DNA of 64,000 nt from Burkholderia multivorans ATCC BAA-247 (GTDB lineage: Bacteria; Pseudomonadota; Gammaproteobacteria; Burkholderiales; Burkholderiaceae): NCBI RefSeq assembly GCF_000959525.1, contig NZ_CP009832.1, positions 1,612,001 through 1,676,000 of the forward strand, given 5' to 3'. The notes under the pieces were generated by a model, which was given only the letters and a program-made list of their open reading frames with translations, searched no databases and was not told the DNA's origin. The position numbers were made by a program, and so were the translations under genes. Shown piece after piece: positions 18,619 through 29,776 of this stretch. The first letter of the stretch is position 1, and each line of letters opens with the position of its first letter.

Positions 18619-20816
18619 GACGAGGCTCCTGGTTGGGGGCGTGCGGGGCGGTTGCGGTTGAGCGGCGCAAGCGGCGACTCCGGATCGAGCAGCGCGCTGC
18701 GCACGAAATGTAGATGACTCAGGATGCGCTGCAGGCGGTGCCGTTCTTCGCGCGACGCATGCAGCGTGTCGAGCAGCGGGCGCGTCGCTTCGATCGCGTC
18801 GTTGGCTGCGCCGAGCGCCGCGTCGAAGCGCGCGGCATCCGGCTTCGCGAACAGCGCCGACAGCGCGTTGCGCATCGTCTCGATCGCACGTCGCCACGGC
18901 ATCGTCGGCGCGTAGTGCGGATCGGCCGGCAGCGTCGCGAGTTCCGCACGCAGGTCGATCGCCGCGTTGCCCGTTTCGAGCACCGCGAACATCCAGCGCA
19001 GCGCGTCGCGCTGCACGGTCGGTTGGTCCGCCGACAGCGTGTGCGCCTGATACATCAGATCGCGCGCGCCGCTCTCGAAGCGCGTGCGCAGCCCGGCAAG
19101 CCGTGCGTGGCAGGCGGCGACGACCTGATGACGCAGATCGGCGAGCAGCCGCTTCTTGAGCCACGGCGCGGTCGGCGGGAACAGCACCGCGAACGCGATC
19201 GCCGACACGAGCATCGACAGCACGAGCGCGAGCGCGTCGTTCATGAAGCCGGTCGGATCGTAGTGCGTGATGTTGTCGGGGCCGGCGAGGAAACTGAAGA
19301 AGATCAGATAGCCCATCCCGTAGCCCGCGAGCTTCGGCTTCAGCGTCAGGAAGATGCCGATCGCGAGCATCGGCGCGAGCCCGACGCAGAGCAGCGCGAA
19401 GCCGTCGATGCGCGGATAGATGCCGAACATCGTGATCATGCCGGTGCATACCGCGAGTGCGGTGCCCATCCCCATCTGCGCGGCCATCGCGGTCGGGCGT
19501 GGCGTCGACGACGCGAGCGCACAGGTCGCGGCCGCCGTGAGCGTCAGCGTGACGCCGCTCGGCCATGCGGTTTCGATCCAGAACCAGCCGAGCACGAGGA
19601 TCACGGCCGCCGTGCGGATGCCCGCGATGACGGCTGCGGTCAGGTTCGTGCGCGGCTCGTAGCGCTCGATCCAGCGCTCGCGCTCGTGCGTCGCGCTCGA
19701 CAGCGACGCGTAGGTCGCCGCATATTCGCGCAGGTCGGTGATGAAGCGGTATAGCAGCTCGGCGGCCGTGTCGAAGTCGAGCAGCGGAAAGTCGGGCTGC
19801 GTTTCGAGTTCGGCACGCGTCGCGCGGATGCGGCGCGGCAGCGCGTCGCGCCACGCGAGCAGCTGCTCGGCCGCGTGGGCGGCGTCGGCCGACGTGCGCA
19901 CCGGCTCGCCGTTGCGCGTGAGCAGCGGCGCGATCTCGCGGAAATACGGCTCGAGCGCGTCGATCGCGGCCTGCGCGCCGGCCGCGCGCAGCCGGTTCAT
20001 CAGCTGATGCAGCGCATGGAAGCGGCTCGATGCGCTCATGAATTCGCTGTTGAGCCGCGCGAGACGGCCGCTGCGCATCCGCGTGTCCGGGTTCTCGAAC
20101 ACGGCCATGCTGCGCGCGGCCTCGAAGCCGACCACGTCGGCGACGAAGCGCGTGTGCACGCTTTCGATGTGCGCGCGTTCGAGCTGTCCGGACAGCGCGG
20201 CCGCGACGTAGTCGACGAAGCTGCCGAAGCGCTTGCGCACCGTCGTGCGCATCTGCTCGCCCGTGTACTGCGGGAACACGAGCGCGCTGACGACGCCGGC
20301 CGACACGATGCCGACGACGATTTCGGCTACGCGCGTCATCGCGCTCATGAACGCGCCGTCCGGGTGCTGCGACGCGGGCAGGCCGATCAGCGCGGCCGTG
20401 TAGCCGGCCAGCAGGAAGCCGTAGCTGCGGAAGTTGCGGTTGCGCGCGGCGCCAGCCGTGCAGAGCGCGACCCACAGCGCGACCGCGAGCAGGAACAGCT
20501 GCGGCTGCTGCGGAAACAGCCCGACGAAGGTGAGCGTCGCGATGAGCCCGAAGATCGTGCCCGCGACGCGATAGAAGCTTTTCGCGAGCACGGCGCCGCT
20601 TTGCGGCTGCATCACGATGAATACCGTCGTCATCGCGGTCTTCGGCGCCGGCAGGTCCAGCCGCATCGACACGGCGAGCGAGATGAAGGCCGCGAGCAGC
20701 GCCTTTGCGAGATAGAGCCACGCGACGCCGTCGGTGCGGGCCCAGTCGCCGAATGCGGCGAAGCGGGCCGACAGCGCGCTGCCGGCGTGCGGGGAGGCGG
20801 GGGAGGAGGCTGACAT
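18615..20816 (-). CDS. FUSC-family efflux transporter (AaeB-like)
   Basis: This 733-residue inner-membrane protein has two blocks of about five to six membrane helices (residues about 30-180 and 390-530) separated and followed by soluble helical regions, the arrangement of FUSC/AaeB aromatic-acid exporters. KTAMTTVFIVMQPQSGAVLAKSFYRVAGTIFG is the family hallmark. It works with the adjacent adaptor and outer-membrane factor to export small aromatic or organic compounds across both membranes. It lies 15 bases after the outer-membrane gene. The substrate is not evident. Confidence 0.92.
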   Translation of the reverse strand: MSASSPASPHAGSALSARFAAFGDWARTDGVAWLYLAKALLAAFISLAVSMRLDLPAPKTAMTTVFIVMQPQSGAVLAKSFYRVAGTIFGLIATLTFVGLFPQQPQLFLLAVALWVALCTAGAARNRNFRSYGFLLAGYTAALIGLPASQHPDGAFMSAMTRVAEIVVGIVSAGVVSALVFPQYTGEQMRTTVRKRFGSFVDYVAAALSGQLERAHIESVHTRFVADVVGFEAARSMAVFENPDTRMRSGRLARLNSEFMSASSRFHALHQLMNRLRAAGAQAAIDALEPYFREIAPLLTRNGEPVRTSADAAHAAEQLLAWRDALPRRIRATRAELETQPDFPLLDFDTAAELLYRFITDLREYAATYASLSSATHERERWIERYEPRTNLTAAVIAGIRTAAVILVLGWFWIETAWPSGVTLTLTAAATCALASSTPRPTAMAAQMGMGTALAVCTGMITMFGIYPRIDGFALLCVGLAPMLAIGIFLTLKPKLAGYGMGYLIFFSFLAGPDNITHYDPTGFMNDALALVLSMLVSAIAFAVLFPPTAPWLKKRLLADLRHQVVAACHARLAGLRTRFESGARDLMYQAHTLSADQPTVQRDALRWMFAVLETGNAAIDLRAELATLPADPHYAPTMPWRRAIETMRNALSALFAKPDAARFDAALGAANDAIEATRPLLDTLHASREERHRLQRILSHLHFVRSALLDPESPLAPLNRNRPARPQPGASS

Positions 20817-20831
20817 GGCGTGCGCTCCGCG

Positions 20832-22478
20832 TTACCGGGCGGCCGTTGCGGACGCGGCGCCCGCATTGGCGTTGGCGTTGGCGTTCGCCGCGAGCGCGCC
20901 TCGCGTGCCGGCGGCGGACGATGCCGCGGCCGGTGCCGGGACACCCGATGCCGGTACACCCGCCGCCGCGACCGGCGCATGCGGCGCGCTCGCCGGCACC
21001 GCGCCGGCCGCCGCCGCGCGCTCGTCGGGCACATCGGCGCCGGTCTCGACACCGCCGCCGAGCGCTGCCATCAGCGCCGCGTGCGCGGCGAGACGTTCCG
21101 CATCGATGCGCGCCGCCGTTTCCTGCGCACGCAGCAGCTGCTGCTGCGCGACCAGCACGTTCACGTAATCGGTCAGTCCGCGGCGGAAGCCTTCGCGCGA
21201 CAGCCGGTAGCTGCGCTCGTTCGCGGCGACCGAGCGCGCGGCGTCCTTCTTCTGCGTATCGAGCGAGCGGATGCGCACGACCTGGTCGGCGATGTCCTTC
21301 AGCGCGCCGACGATCGTCTGGTTGTAATGCTCGACCGCGCGATCGTAGCCGGCATTCGCGGCGCCGAGTTGCGCACGCAGGCGGCCGCCTTCGAAGATCG
21401 GCAGCGACAGCGCGGGGCCGGCCGTCCAGCCGCCGTTCATCGCGCGCAGGAAGTCGGTAAACGGCGCCGTCACGCCGAACCCGCCGACGGTCGCGAGCAG
21501 ATCGATGTTCGGATAGAACGCGGCCTTCGCGACGTCGATCCCGCGCGCCTGCGCGTCGACCATCCAGCGCGCCGCGACGACGTCGGGCCGGCGGCCGAGC
21601 AGGTCGGCCGGCAGCGCGGACGGCAGGCCGGCAGGCGCGTCGAGCGACAGCTTCGGCCGCCGGATCGCGTCGCCGGCGCCGGGCCCCTTGCCGGCGAGCG
21701 CGGCGAGCTGGTGGCGCGCGAGCTGGATCGCTTCTTCATAGGTGTCGATCTGGCGCTCGTAGTCGGGCAGCGTCGATTCCGCCTGGCTCACTTCGAGCTG
21801 CGTGCCGATGCCGGCCTGCAGCCGCTTGTGCGCGAGATCGGCGAGCGCGCGCTGGCGTTCGAAGGTTTCGCGCGCGAGATCGAGCAGCGCGTAGTTCATC
21901 GACATGCCGACGTACGCACGCACGACGTTCACTTCGAGCTCGAGCTTCGCGGCGCGCGCGTCGGCGGCCGTCGCATGCGCGGTGTCGAGCGCGCGCTCGG
22001 TCGCGTTCTTGTCCTTGCCCCACAGGTCGAGGTGATACGACAGCCCGAGCGTGCCGGTGTTGTTCCAGGTATCGGTGTCCGCGAGCGGGCCCGGGCCGTA
22101 GTACACATTGTCGGGCCAGTGCTGGCGCATCAGCGACAGGTTGCCGTTGATCTGCGGCAATTCGGCAGAGCGAGCGACGCGCGCCATCGCCTGCGCTTCG
22201 CGCACGCGGGCCTGCGCGGCCGCGAGCGTCGGGTTGCCGGCCTGCGCGGCGGCGATCCACGCGTCGAGCTGCGGGTCGCCGTACGCGCGCCACCAGTCCG
22301 ACGCGGGCCAGCCCGCATCGCGGTCGGCTGCGCGGATTGCGGCGCCGGCGTCGAGCGCGCTCGCGTCGATCCGGGTCGACTGAGGCTTGTTGTCGCCCAT
22401 GCTCGCGCAGCCGGCCATTATTAATGAGACTGCAAGAACCGCCAGTGCCAGCGTCCCTTTTGTTGCCGGAGACTGCAC
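20832..22478 (-). CDS. NodT-family outer-membrane efflux lipoprotein
   Basis: This 548-residue TolC-like outer-membrane factor starts with GTG, with AGGGAGA seven bases upstream. The signal sequence ends in a lipobox (LIMAGCASM). Two homologous OEP halves follow, as in NodT/OprM proteins (AQAGNPTLAAAQARVREAQAMARVA; YDRAVEHYNQTIVGALKDIADQV). The last 70 residues are an Ala/Pro-rich low-complexity tail ending in Asn-Ala repeats coded by a hexamer repeat near 20865-20888; family members normally stop before this. It is the first gene of the efflux operon and is divergent from a LysR gene. Confidence 0.92.
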   Translation of the reverse strand: MQSPATKGTLALAVLAVSLIMAGCASMGDNKPQSTRIDASALDAGAAIRAADRDAGWPASDWWRAYGDPQLDAWIAAAQAGNPTLAAAQARVREAQAMARVARSAELPQINGNLSLMRQHWPDNVYYGPGPLADTDTWNNTGTLGLSYHLDLWGKDKNATERALDTAHATAADARAAKLELEVNVVRAYVGMSMNYALLDLARETFERQRALADLAHKRLQAGIGTQLEVSQAESTLPDYERQIDTYEEAIQLARHQLAALAGKGPGAGDAIRRPKLSLDAPAGLPSALPADLLGRRPDVVAARWMVDAQARGIDVAKAAFYPNIDLLATVGGFGVTAPFTDFLRAMNGGWTAGPALSLPIFEGGRLRAQLGAANAGYDRAVEHYNQTIVGALKDIADQVVRIRSLDTQKKDAARSVAANERSYRLSREGFRRGLTDYVNVLVAQQQLLRAQETAARIDAERLAAHAALMAALGGGVETGADVPDERAAAAGAVPASAPHAPVAAAGVPASGVPAPAAASSAAGTRGALAANANANANAGAASATAAR

Positions 22479-22516
22479 GATTTTCTCCCTTTTCGGATAT
22501 AGATGAGTCGGAGGCG

Positions 22517-22545
22517 ATTATATTTTTCAGTGATTCCTGAATAAA
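22517..22545 (-). promoter_or_regulatory. Candidate promoter of the efflux operon
   Basis: On the minus strand TATAAT (22522-22517) lies about 40 bases upstream of the GTG start of the outer-membrane gene, with a weak -35 (TTTATT, 22545-22540) at 17-base spacing. The region is AT-rich against a GC-rich background. Confidence 0.5.
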
Positions 22546-22578
22546 TGGACAACGGTGCAAGGGATTTTTACGGATTTT

Positions 22579-22599
22579 GAGACAATATTGGTTGGTCTC
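22579..22599. promoter_or_regulatory. Candidate LysR operator between divergent genes
   Basis: GAGAC at 22579-22583 and GTCTC at 22595-22599 form an interrupted inverted repeat with an 11-base centre. It lies in the gap between the efflux operon and the LysR gene. LysR sites are typically interrupted dyads in this position. The arms are only five bases long. Confidence 0.35.
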
Positions 22600-22636
22600 T
22601 GTGCAACAATCCGTCCGGATTCAAACGGGAAACGGG

Positions 22637-23578
22637 ATGGATACGTTACAAAACATGCGGGTATTCGTTCGCGTGGTCGACGCGGGTAGCTTCACCGCCG
22701 CCGCCCAGCAGATGAATTCGACGACCGCCTACGCGTCGCGCGCTGTGTCCGATCTGGAGGCGCATCTGCGCACGCGGCTGCTGAACCGCACGACGCGCCG
22801 GATCGCGCTGACCGAAGCCGGCGAGCGCTATCTGCAGCGCTGCGAGCAGATTCTTGCGTATGTCGACCAGGCCGAAGCGGAGGCGGGCGACGCGCATGCG
22901 CGCCCGTCCGGCAAGCTGAAGGTCCACTGCTTCACGAGCCTTGGCCAGCACTACCTGGTGCCGGCCGTCGCGCGCTACCGCGAGCGCTATCCCGACGTGC
23001 ACGTCGAACTGACGCTCGCCCAGCGAATGCCCGATCTGCTCGACGAGGGATACGACGTCGCGATCGTCGTCGGCCGCGATCTACCCGATTCGGGGCTCGT
23101 GTCGCAGCGGCTCGGCGAGAGCTACAGCGTCGTGTGCGCGTCGACCGCCTACGTCGCCGCGCATGGCGCGCCGCAGCGTCCGGCCGATCTCGCGCAGCAC
23201 GTGTGTCTCGGGATGGTCGCGCCCGGTTTCCACTACGACGAATGGACGCTGACCGGCCCCGACGGCGACGAGTCGGTGCCCGTCACCGCGCCGCCGTTTC
23301 GCGTGAACGTCGCCGAGGCGCTGGCCGTCGCCGTACGGGAAGGGATGGGGATCGGCGGGCTGCCGCTGTATTCGGCGATCGGCGGGCTGCGCAGCGGGCA
23401 GATCGTGCGCGTGATGCCCGAATACCGGTCGCACGTGATGAACATCTACGCGCTGTATGCGTCGCGCCAGTATCTCGACGCAAAAATCCGCACCTGGGTC
23501 GACTTCCTGCGCGACGAATTGCCGACGACGCTCGCGGCCGACGAGGCGGCCCTCGAACAGTGCATGCGCGCGACATGA
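22637..23578 (+). CDS. LysR-family regulator, probable regulator of the divergent efflux operon
   Basis: This 313-residue regulator has an N-terminal winged helix-turn-helix (MDTLQNMRVFVRVVDAGSFTAAAQQM...LLNRTTRRIALTEAGERYLQR) and a periplasmic-binding-like effector domain. The start at 22637 follows GGGAAACGGG and gives the standard beginning; an upstream in-frame ATG adds 20 atypical residues. The divergent arrangement with the FUSC efflux operon matches AaeR-type control, where an aromatic acid induces its own exporter. Regulation of the neighbours is inferred from arrangement. Confidence 0.92.
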   Translation: MDTLQNMRVFVRVVDAGSFTAAAQQMNSTTAYASRAVSDLEAHLRTRLLNRTTRRIALTEAGERYLQRCEQILAYVDQAEAEAGDAHARPSGKLKVHCFTSLGQHYLVPAVARYRERYPDVHVELTLAQRMPDLLDEGYDVAIVVGRDLPDSGLVSQRLGESYSVVCASTAYVAAHGAPQRPADLAQHVCLGMVAPGFHYDEWTLTGPDGDESVPVTAPPFRVNVAEALAVAVREGMGIGGLPLYSAIGGLRSGQIVRVMPEYRSHVMNIYALYASRQYLDAKIRTWVDFLRDELPTTLAADEAALEQCMRAT

Positions 23579-23694
23579 CGACGCAGTGGCGCGCGATCTG
23601 ACCAGATTTGTCGTTCGCGCAACATTTTTTTACGATCGATCGCCGGACAGTTTGATACTGTTTCAGTCATCGAGGTCTGTTACCCGGAGCTGCA

Positions 23695-23856
23695 ATGGAT
23701 ACGTCGCTGATGATCGGATTTGGGCTGCTGTTCGGTGCGCTCGCCGCAGTCGCTGCACGCGACGTGCTGCGTGCGATGGCGACGAACGCGCGGATGCAGC
23801 CGGTGCCGGTCCGCGCGCGTGCGCGCGACGACGCCGCGCGCCGCGCCGGCCGCTGA
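23695..23856 (+). CDS. Small hypothetical membrane-associated protein, 53 aa
   Basis: This short gene is supported by CCCGGAG five bases before the ATG and by an upstream AT-rich stretch with GATACT at 23654-23659 as a possible -10. The product has an N-terminal hydrophobic helix (LMIGFGLLFGALAAVAA) and a basic Arg/Ala tail, so it may be a single-pass membrane protein with a cytoplasmic tail. I do not recognise a family. It lies alone between a LysR gene and a convergent phosphoesterase. Confidence 0.5.
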   Translation: MDTSLMIGFGLLFGALAAVAARDVLRAMATNARMQPVPVRARARDDAARRAGR

Positions 23857-23886
23857 GCGCCCGCCGTCCGGCCCGGCAGCACCATC

Positions 23887-23906
23887 GCCGGCCGCCTGCG
23901 GCCGGC
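23887..23906. terminator. Hairpin between convergent genes
   Basis: GCCGGCCG (23887-23894) pairs with CGGCCGGC (23899-23906) around a four-base loop. There is no T-tract, but it sits between the 53-codon gene and the convergent phosphoesterase, where a shared terminator is expected. Confidence 0.4.
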
Positions 23907-23916
23907 CTCTGCACGC

Positions 23917-24747
23917 TCAGTCGAGCGTGATCACCTTGTCCCACGCGAACGCAGCGTTTTCCCGTTCGCCGGTGCGTCGATGAATGTAGCCGCGCGGATT
24001 GCAGACGACGCGCGTGCCGCCCTCCACGACATAGTCGAATGACGTGTGCGTGTGGCCGTGCACCCACAGGGCGACGGGCGGCCGCACGAGTTCCGTCATC
24101 TGCGTGACGAATCCCGCCGAAGCCAGATCTTCCGCATAGCGTTGCGCCAGCGACAGCCGGTGCGGCGCATGGTGCGTGACGACGATCGTGCGACCCTCGA
24201 ACGGCTGCGCGAGCTGCGCCGCGAGCCACGCGCGGCTGCGCCGATGCAGCGCGATCGCATCGGCCGGCGCGAAGTCGCGCTCGGGCGCAGGCGCGTGGCC
24301 GTGCAGCGCCGCATCGTGCGGCCAGGTCACCTGGATCAATCCCTTGAAGTCGAGCATCACGCGCTGCGCGGCGTCGATCGCGCGCGCGACGCTCTCGTCG
24401 TCCGCGCCGAACAGCGAGAAATCGGCCCACAGCGTCGTGCCGAGCACGCGAAAGCGCCGTTGCGGATCGACGTAGGCGTCGTTGTTCAGGTAATGCACGT
24501 TGTCGAGCGCGCGCGCGGCGTCGCGCATCGCCGTTTCGAGCGCGCCGAATTCCCCGTCGTAGTACTCGTGATTGCCCGGCACATAGACGACCGGCACGCG
24601 CGGGTCGAACGTTTCCGCGGCCCAGCGCAGGCCTTCCGCGTGATTGTGGATGTCGCCGGCCAGCACGACGAGATCGGCATCCGCATGCGCGATCGTATCG
24701 GGCTGGTGGCTTTCGAGGTGCAGGTCGGACAGCACACGGATTTTCAC
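23917..24747 (-). CDS. Metallophosphoesterase (calcineurin-like)
   Basis: This 276-residue soluble protein shows the five metal-binding blocks of the calcineurin-like phosphoesterase fold in order: SDLHLE near residue 8, AGDIHNH, GNHEYYDGE, THHAPH and HGHTHTS. Together these bind a dinuclear metal centre that hydrolyses phosphomono- or diesters. The substrate cannot be told from the sequence. It lies 25 bases downstream of the FAD-linked oxidase and is probably cotranscribed with it. Confidence 0.9.
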   Translation of the reverse strand: MKIRVLSDLHLESHQPDTIAHADADLVVLAGDIHNHAEGLRWAAETFDPRVPVVYVPGNHEYYDGEFGALETAMRDAARALDNVHYLNNDAYVDPQRRFRVLGTTLWADFSLFGADDESVARAIDAAQRVMLDFKGLIQVTWPHDAALHGHAPAPERDFAPADAIALHRRSRAWLAAQLAQPFEGRTIVVTHHAPHRLSLAQRYAEDLASAGFVTQMTELVRPPVALWVHGHTHTSFDYVVEGGTRVVCNPRGYIHRRTGERENAAFAWDKVITLD

Positions 24748-24772
24748 GAACGTCGCTCCCGAATGGACGGCT

Positions 24773-26197
24773 TCAGCGCAGGACCTTGCCGGGATTCATG
24801 AGCCCGCGCGGATCGAGCGCGGTCTTCAGCGTGCGCATCAGCGCCGTTTCGACCGGCGACTTGTAGCGCTGCGCGTCGTCGATCTTCAGTTGCCCGATGC
24901 CGTGCTCCGCGCTGATCGTGCCGTGATGGCGATGCACGTTGTCGTACACGATACGGTTGATCGGCGCCTGGAACTGAGCGAGGAACGCCTTCGGATCGCC
25001 GCCTTCGGGCGTCTGCACGTTGTAGTGCAGGTTGCCGTCGCCGAGATGGCCGAACGTGACCATCCGCGCGCCGGGCGCGGCCTGCTGGATCGCTGCGTCG
25101 GTTTCGTCGATGAAGCGCGCGATCGACGAGATCGGCACCGCGATGTCGTGCTTGATGTTGAGCCCTTCGTCGGCCTGCGCGAGCGGGATGTGCTCGCGCA
25201 AGTCCCAGAACGCGCGCGACTGCGCGAGGTTTTCCGCGACCACCGCATCGACCACGAGCCCCGCGTCGAATGCTTCTTCCATCAGCTTTTCGAACAGCGC
25301 GCGCGCATGCGTTTCGCTTTCGTTGTCGGACAGTTCGAGCAGCACCGTCTGCGCGTGCGTCTGTGCGAACGGATAGCGCAGTTGCGGATAGTGCTTGCCG
25401 ACGAGCTGCATGCAGAAATCGGACATCAGCTCGAAGCCCGTCAGCAGCGGGCCGGCCGCGCGCTGCGCGAGCGACAGGAAGTCGAGTGCAGCGTGCGGCG
25501 ATTCGAGCGCGGCCAGCGCCGTGACTTGCGCGGCCGGCAGCGGATGCAGCTTCATCACGGCGGCCGTGATGATGCCGAGCGTGCCTTCCGCGCCGATGAA
25601 CAGATCGCGCAGGTCGTAACCGGTGTTGTCCTTGCGCAGTCCGCGCAGGCCGTCCCAGATCTCGCCCTGCGGCGTCACGACCTCGAGGCCGAGACAGAGC
25701 TCGCGCGCGTTGCCGTAGCGCAGCACCGCGGTGCCGCCCGCGTTCGTCGACAGGTTGCCGCCGATCGTGCAGCTGCCTTCCGCCGCGAGGCTGAGCGCGA
25801 ACAGGCGGCCGCCTTCGCGTGCACGTGCCTGCACGTCGGCGAGGATCACGCCCGCTTCGACGGTGATCGTGTTGTTGTGCGGATCGAGCGCGCGCACGCG
25901 ATTGAGCCGCGCCAGGCTCAGCACGGCCTGCGTGCCGGACGTGTCCGGCGTCGCGCCGCCGGCGAGGCCCGTGTTGCCGCCTTGCGGCACGAGCGCGACG
26001 CCGTGCCGGTTCGCGATGCGCACGAGCGCCGCGACTTCGGCCGTGCTGCCGGGCCGCAGCACGGCGCAGGCGGCACCCTTGTAGCGGCGGCGCCAGTCGG
26101 TCAGGAACGGTTCGGTATCGTGCGCGTCGGTCAGCACGTGCGCGGCGCCGATCGCGTCGCGGCACGCGGAAACGAAAGTGTCGATGGACATCATCAT
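24773..26197 (-). CDS. FAD-linked oxidase (D-lactate/glycolate dehydrogenase type)
   Basis: This 474-residue flavoprotein has an N-terminal PCMH-type FAD-binding domain (VPQGGNTGLAGGATPD; GGNLSTNAGGTAVLRYGNARELCLGLEVV) and a C-terminal substrate domain ending in the conserved HHGTISAEHGIGQLK and RGLMNPGKVLR. This family oxidises D-2-hydroxyacids such as D-lactate, D-2-hydroxyglutarate or glycolate. Length is normal. Three ATG codons in tandem open the frame; the first is used here. No iron-sulfur subunit is nearby, so it is more like the single-subunit D-2-hydroxyacid dehydrogenases than GlcD of a complex. Confidence 0.88.
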   Translation of the reverse strand: MMMSIDTFVSACRDAIGAAHVLTDAHDTEPFLTDWRRRYKGAACAVLRPGSTAEVAALVRIANRHGVALVPQGGNTGLAGGATPDTSGTQAVLSLARLNRVRALDPHNNTITVEAGVILADVQARAREGGRLFALSLAAEGSCTIGGNLSTNAGGTAVLRYGNARELCLGLEVVTPQGEIWDGLRGLRKDNTGYDLRDLFIGAEGTLGIITAAVMKLHPLPAAQVTALAALESPHAALDFLSLAQRAAGPLLTGFELMSDFCMQLVGKHYPQLRYPFAQTHAQTVLLELSDNESETHARALFEKLMEEAFDAGLVVDAVVAENLAQSRAFWDLREHIPLAQADEGLNIKHDIAVPISSIARFIDETDAAIQQAAPGARMVTFGHLGDGNLHYNVQTPEGGDPKAFLAQFQAPINRIVYDNVHRHHGTISAEHGIGQLKIDDAQRYKSPVETALMRTLKTALDPRGLMNPGKVLR

Positions 26198-26212
26198 CTT
26201 GTCGCGTAAGGG

Positions 26213-28689
<2,477 letters not shown>

Positions 28690-28852
28690 GCGCGGTGCCG
28701 CTGGCGCTGCTCCCCGATCTGCCGCCGCTCGCGGTGACAGGTATCGGGGCTTTTTTCGGGATTCTCGGGCAGCAGCGCTCGAACTGTTCGAGATGCGGGC
28801 GGTGAACCGGCCGCGGTTGTCTGCTCGCACCGATGACGGTGCGTGACGGACG

Positions 28853-29113
28853 TTACGCCGTGCGTGCTCGCCGGTGCGTCGGTTCGATAATTTGCGCAAC
28901 GAGTGGAGCGTCGGCGTTCATGTTGAGTAGGTCGATCTTGCGACCGAGCATCGCGAAGCACGAGGCATCGCACATGTTGTAGCCGGATTTGATCGCAGCA
29001 TCGCGCACCGGATCGGCGCGGACGAGGCGCTCGTGTTCCACAGCGATCTCGTGCACGTGCCACGACAACCGCTGTACTTCGTCCCACGGGACGGCTTCAT
29101 TAGAGCGCATCAT
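28853..29113 (-). CDS. Unknown third gene of the toxin-antitoxin operon, 86 aa
   Basis: I do not recognise this 86-residue protein. It starts 11 bases after the antitoxin stop on the same strand, with tandem ATGs and a weak GGTAGA site, so it is probably in the same transcript. It is soluble and mixed-charge, with a His/Glu-rich segment (WHVHEIAVEHERL) and two Cys (NMCDASCFAML). Base composition is lower in GC than the flanking core genes, like the toxin and antitoxin, which suggests that the three genes arrived together. It might be an accessory to the module or an unrelated passenger. Confidence 0.55.
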   Translation of the reverse strand: MMRSNEAVPWDEVQRLSWHVHEIAVEHERLVRADPVRDAAIKSGYNMCDASCFAMLGRKIDLLNMNADAPLVAQIIEPTHRRARTA

Positions 29114-29124
29114 TTCTACCGCAG

Positions 29125-29409
29125 TTAGTGCGCGACCGTGAAGCTCATGCGCAGGCCGAGCGACCGGATGATTTTCTGCACGGTTTCGTAGCGCGGGTGC
29201 GCGCCGGGCGTCAGTGCCTTGTGAAGCGCGACGCGTCCGACGCCGGCGGCTGCCGCAACTTTCGTCATACCGCGCGCCCGCGCGACCGCAGCGACGGCCG
29301 CGAGGAACACGTCAGGATTCGGGTCCTCTGCCGCGACGGCGAGGAATTCCGCGACCGCCTCATCGTTGTCGAGGTAATCGGCCGCATCGAACTCGGTGTA
29401 GTTGGTCAT
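29125..29409 (-). CDS. HigA-like antitoxin of an addiction module
   Basis: This 94-residue DNA-binding protein matches the HI1420-type addiction-module antidote family: an N-terminal EFDAADYLDNDEAVAEFLAVAAED toxin-binding region and a helix-turn-helix (ARARGMTKVAAAAGVGRVALHKAL). The C-terminal YETVQKIIRSLGLRMSF is a standard family ending. It begins three bases after the toxin stop. The toxin-before-antitoxin order is typical for this subfamily. It probably represses the operon through the palindrome upstream of the toxin. Confidence 0.9.
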   Translation of the reverse strand: MTNYTEFDAADYLDNDEAVAEFLAVAAEDPNPDVFLAAVAAVARARGMTKVAAAAGVGRVALHKALTPGAHPRYETVQKIIRSLGLRMSFTVAH

Positions 29410-29412
29410 CGG

Positions 29413-29706
29413 TTACTCCTTCAGTTCGCGCGCCATCTGCACGGGCTTGATGTCCTTCCGTTGCGTTGACTTGTCGCCGCCGCACAGAAGGAGGTAGACC
29501 ACTTCGCCGCGTCGAACGTAATACACGCGGTAGCCCGGACCGAAATCGATCTTCAGTTCGCAGACCCCTTCGTCGAGCACACGGTACTCGCCGAAGTTGC
29601 CGAGTTGCGCGCTGATCAGGCGGGCTGCGATTCGGGCCTTGCCGCGCTGATCGCGCAGGTTGGCAAGCCAATCGTTGAACTCCGTGGATCGCAGCAAAGT
29701 AACCAT
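29413..29706 (-). CDS. RelE/HigB-like toxin of an addiction module
   Basis: This 97-residue protein belongs to the HI1419-type killer family of the RelE superfamily, ribosome-dependent mRNA interferases. It has the family ending LLLCGGDKSTQRKDIKPVQMAREL and the central GVCELKIDFGPGYRVYYVRRGE. The frame is open 31 codons further upstream, but the ATG at 29706 gives the family beginning MVTLLRSTEFNDWL and lies just after the operator. No Shine-Dalgarno sequence is visible; the predicted transcription start falls at or near the ATG. Confidence 0.9.
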   Translation of the reverse strand: MVTLLRSTEFNDWLANLRDQRGKARIAARLISAQLGNFGEYRVLDEGVCELKIDFGPGYRVYYVRRGEVVYLLLCGGDKSTQRKDIKPVQMARELKE

Positions 29707-29712
29707 GCCAGA

Positions 29713-29741
29713 ACTGTACCCAATTGGGTACATTTCAGCAA
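29713..29741 (-). promoter_or_regulatory. Toxin-antitoxin promoter with palindromic operator
   Basis: On the minus strand TTGCTG (29741-29736) and TACAGT (29718-29713) are separated by exactly 17 bases. A perfect 18-base palindrome, TGTACCCAATTGGGTACA (29715-29732), fills the spacer and overlaps the -10 box. A bound repressor would block RNA polymerase, the usual autoregulation of such modules. The -10 ends six bases before the toxin ATG. Confidence 0.7.
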
Positions 29742-29776
29742 GGTGAAACATAAGGTCTTTTGACGGAGGCGCCGAG

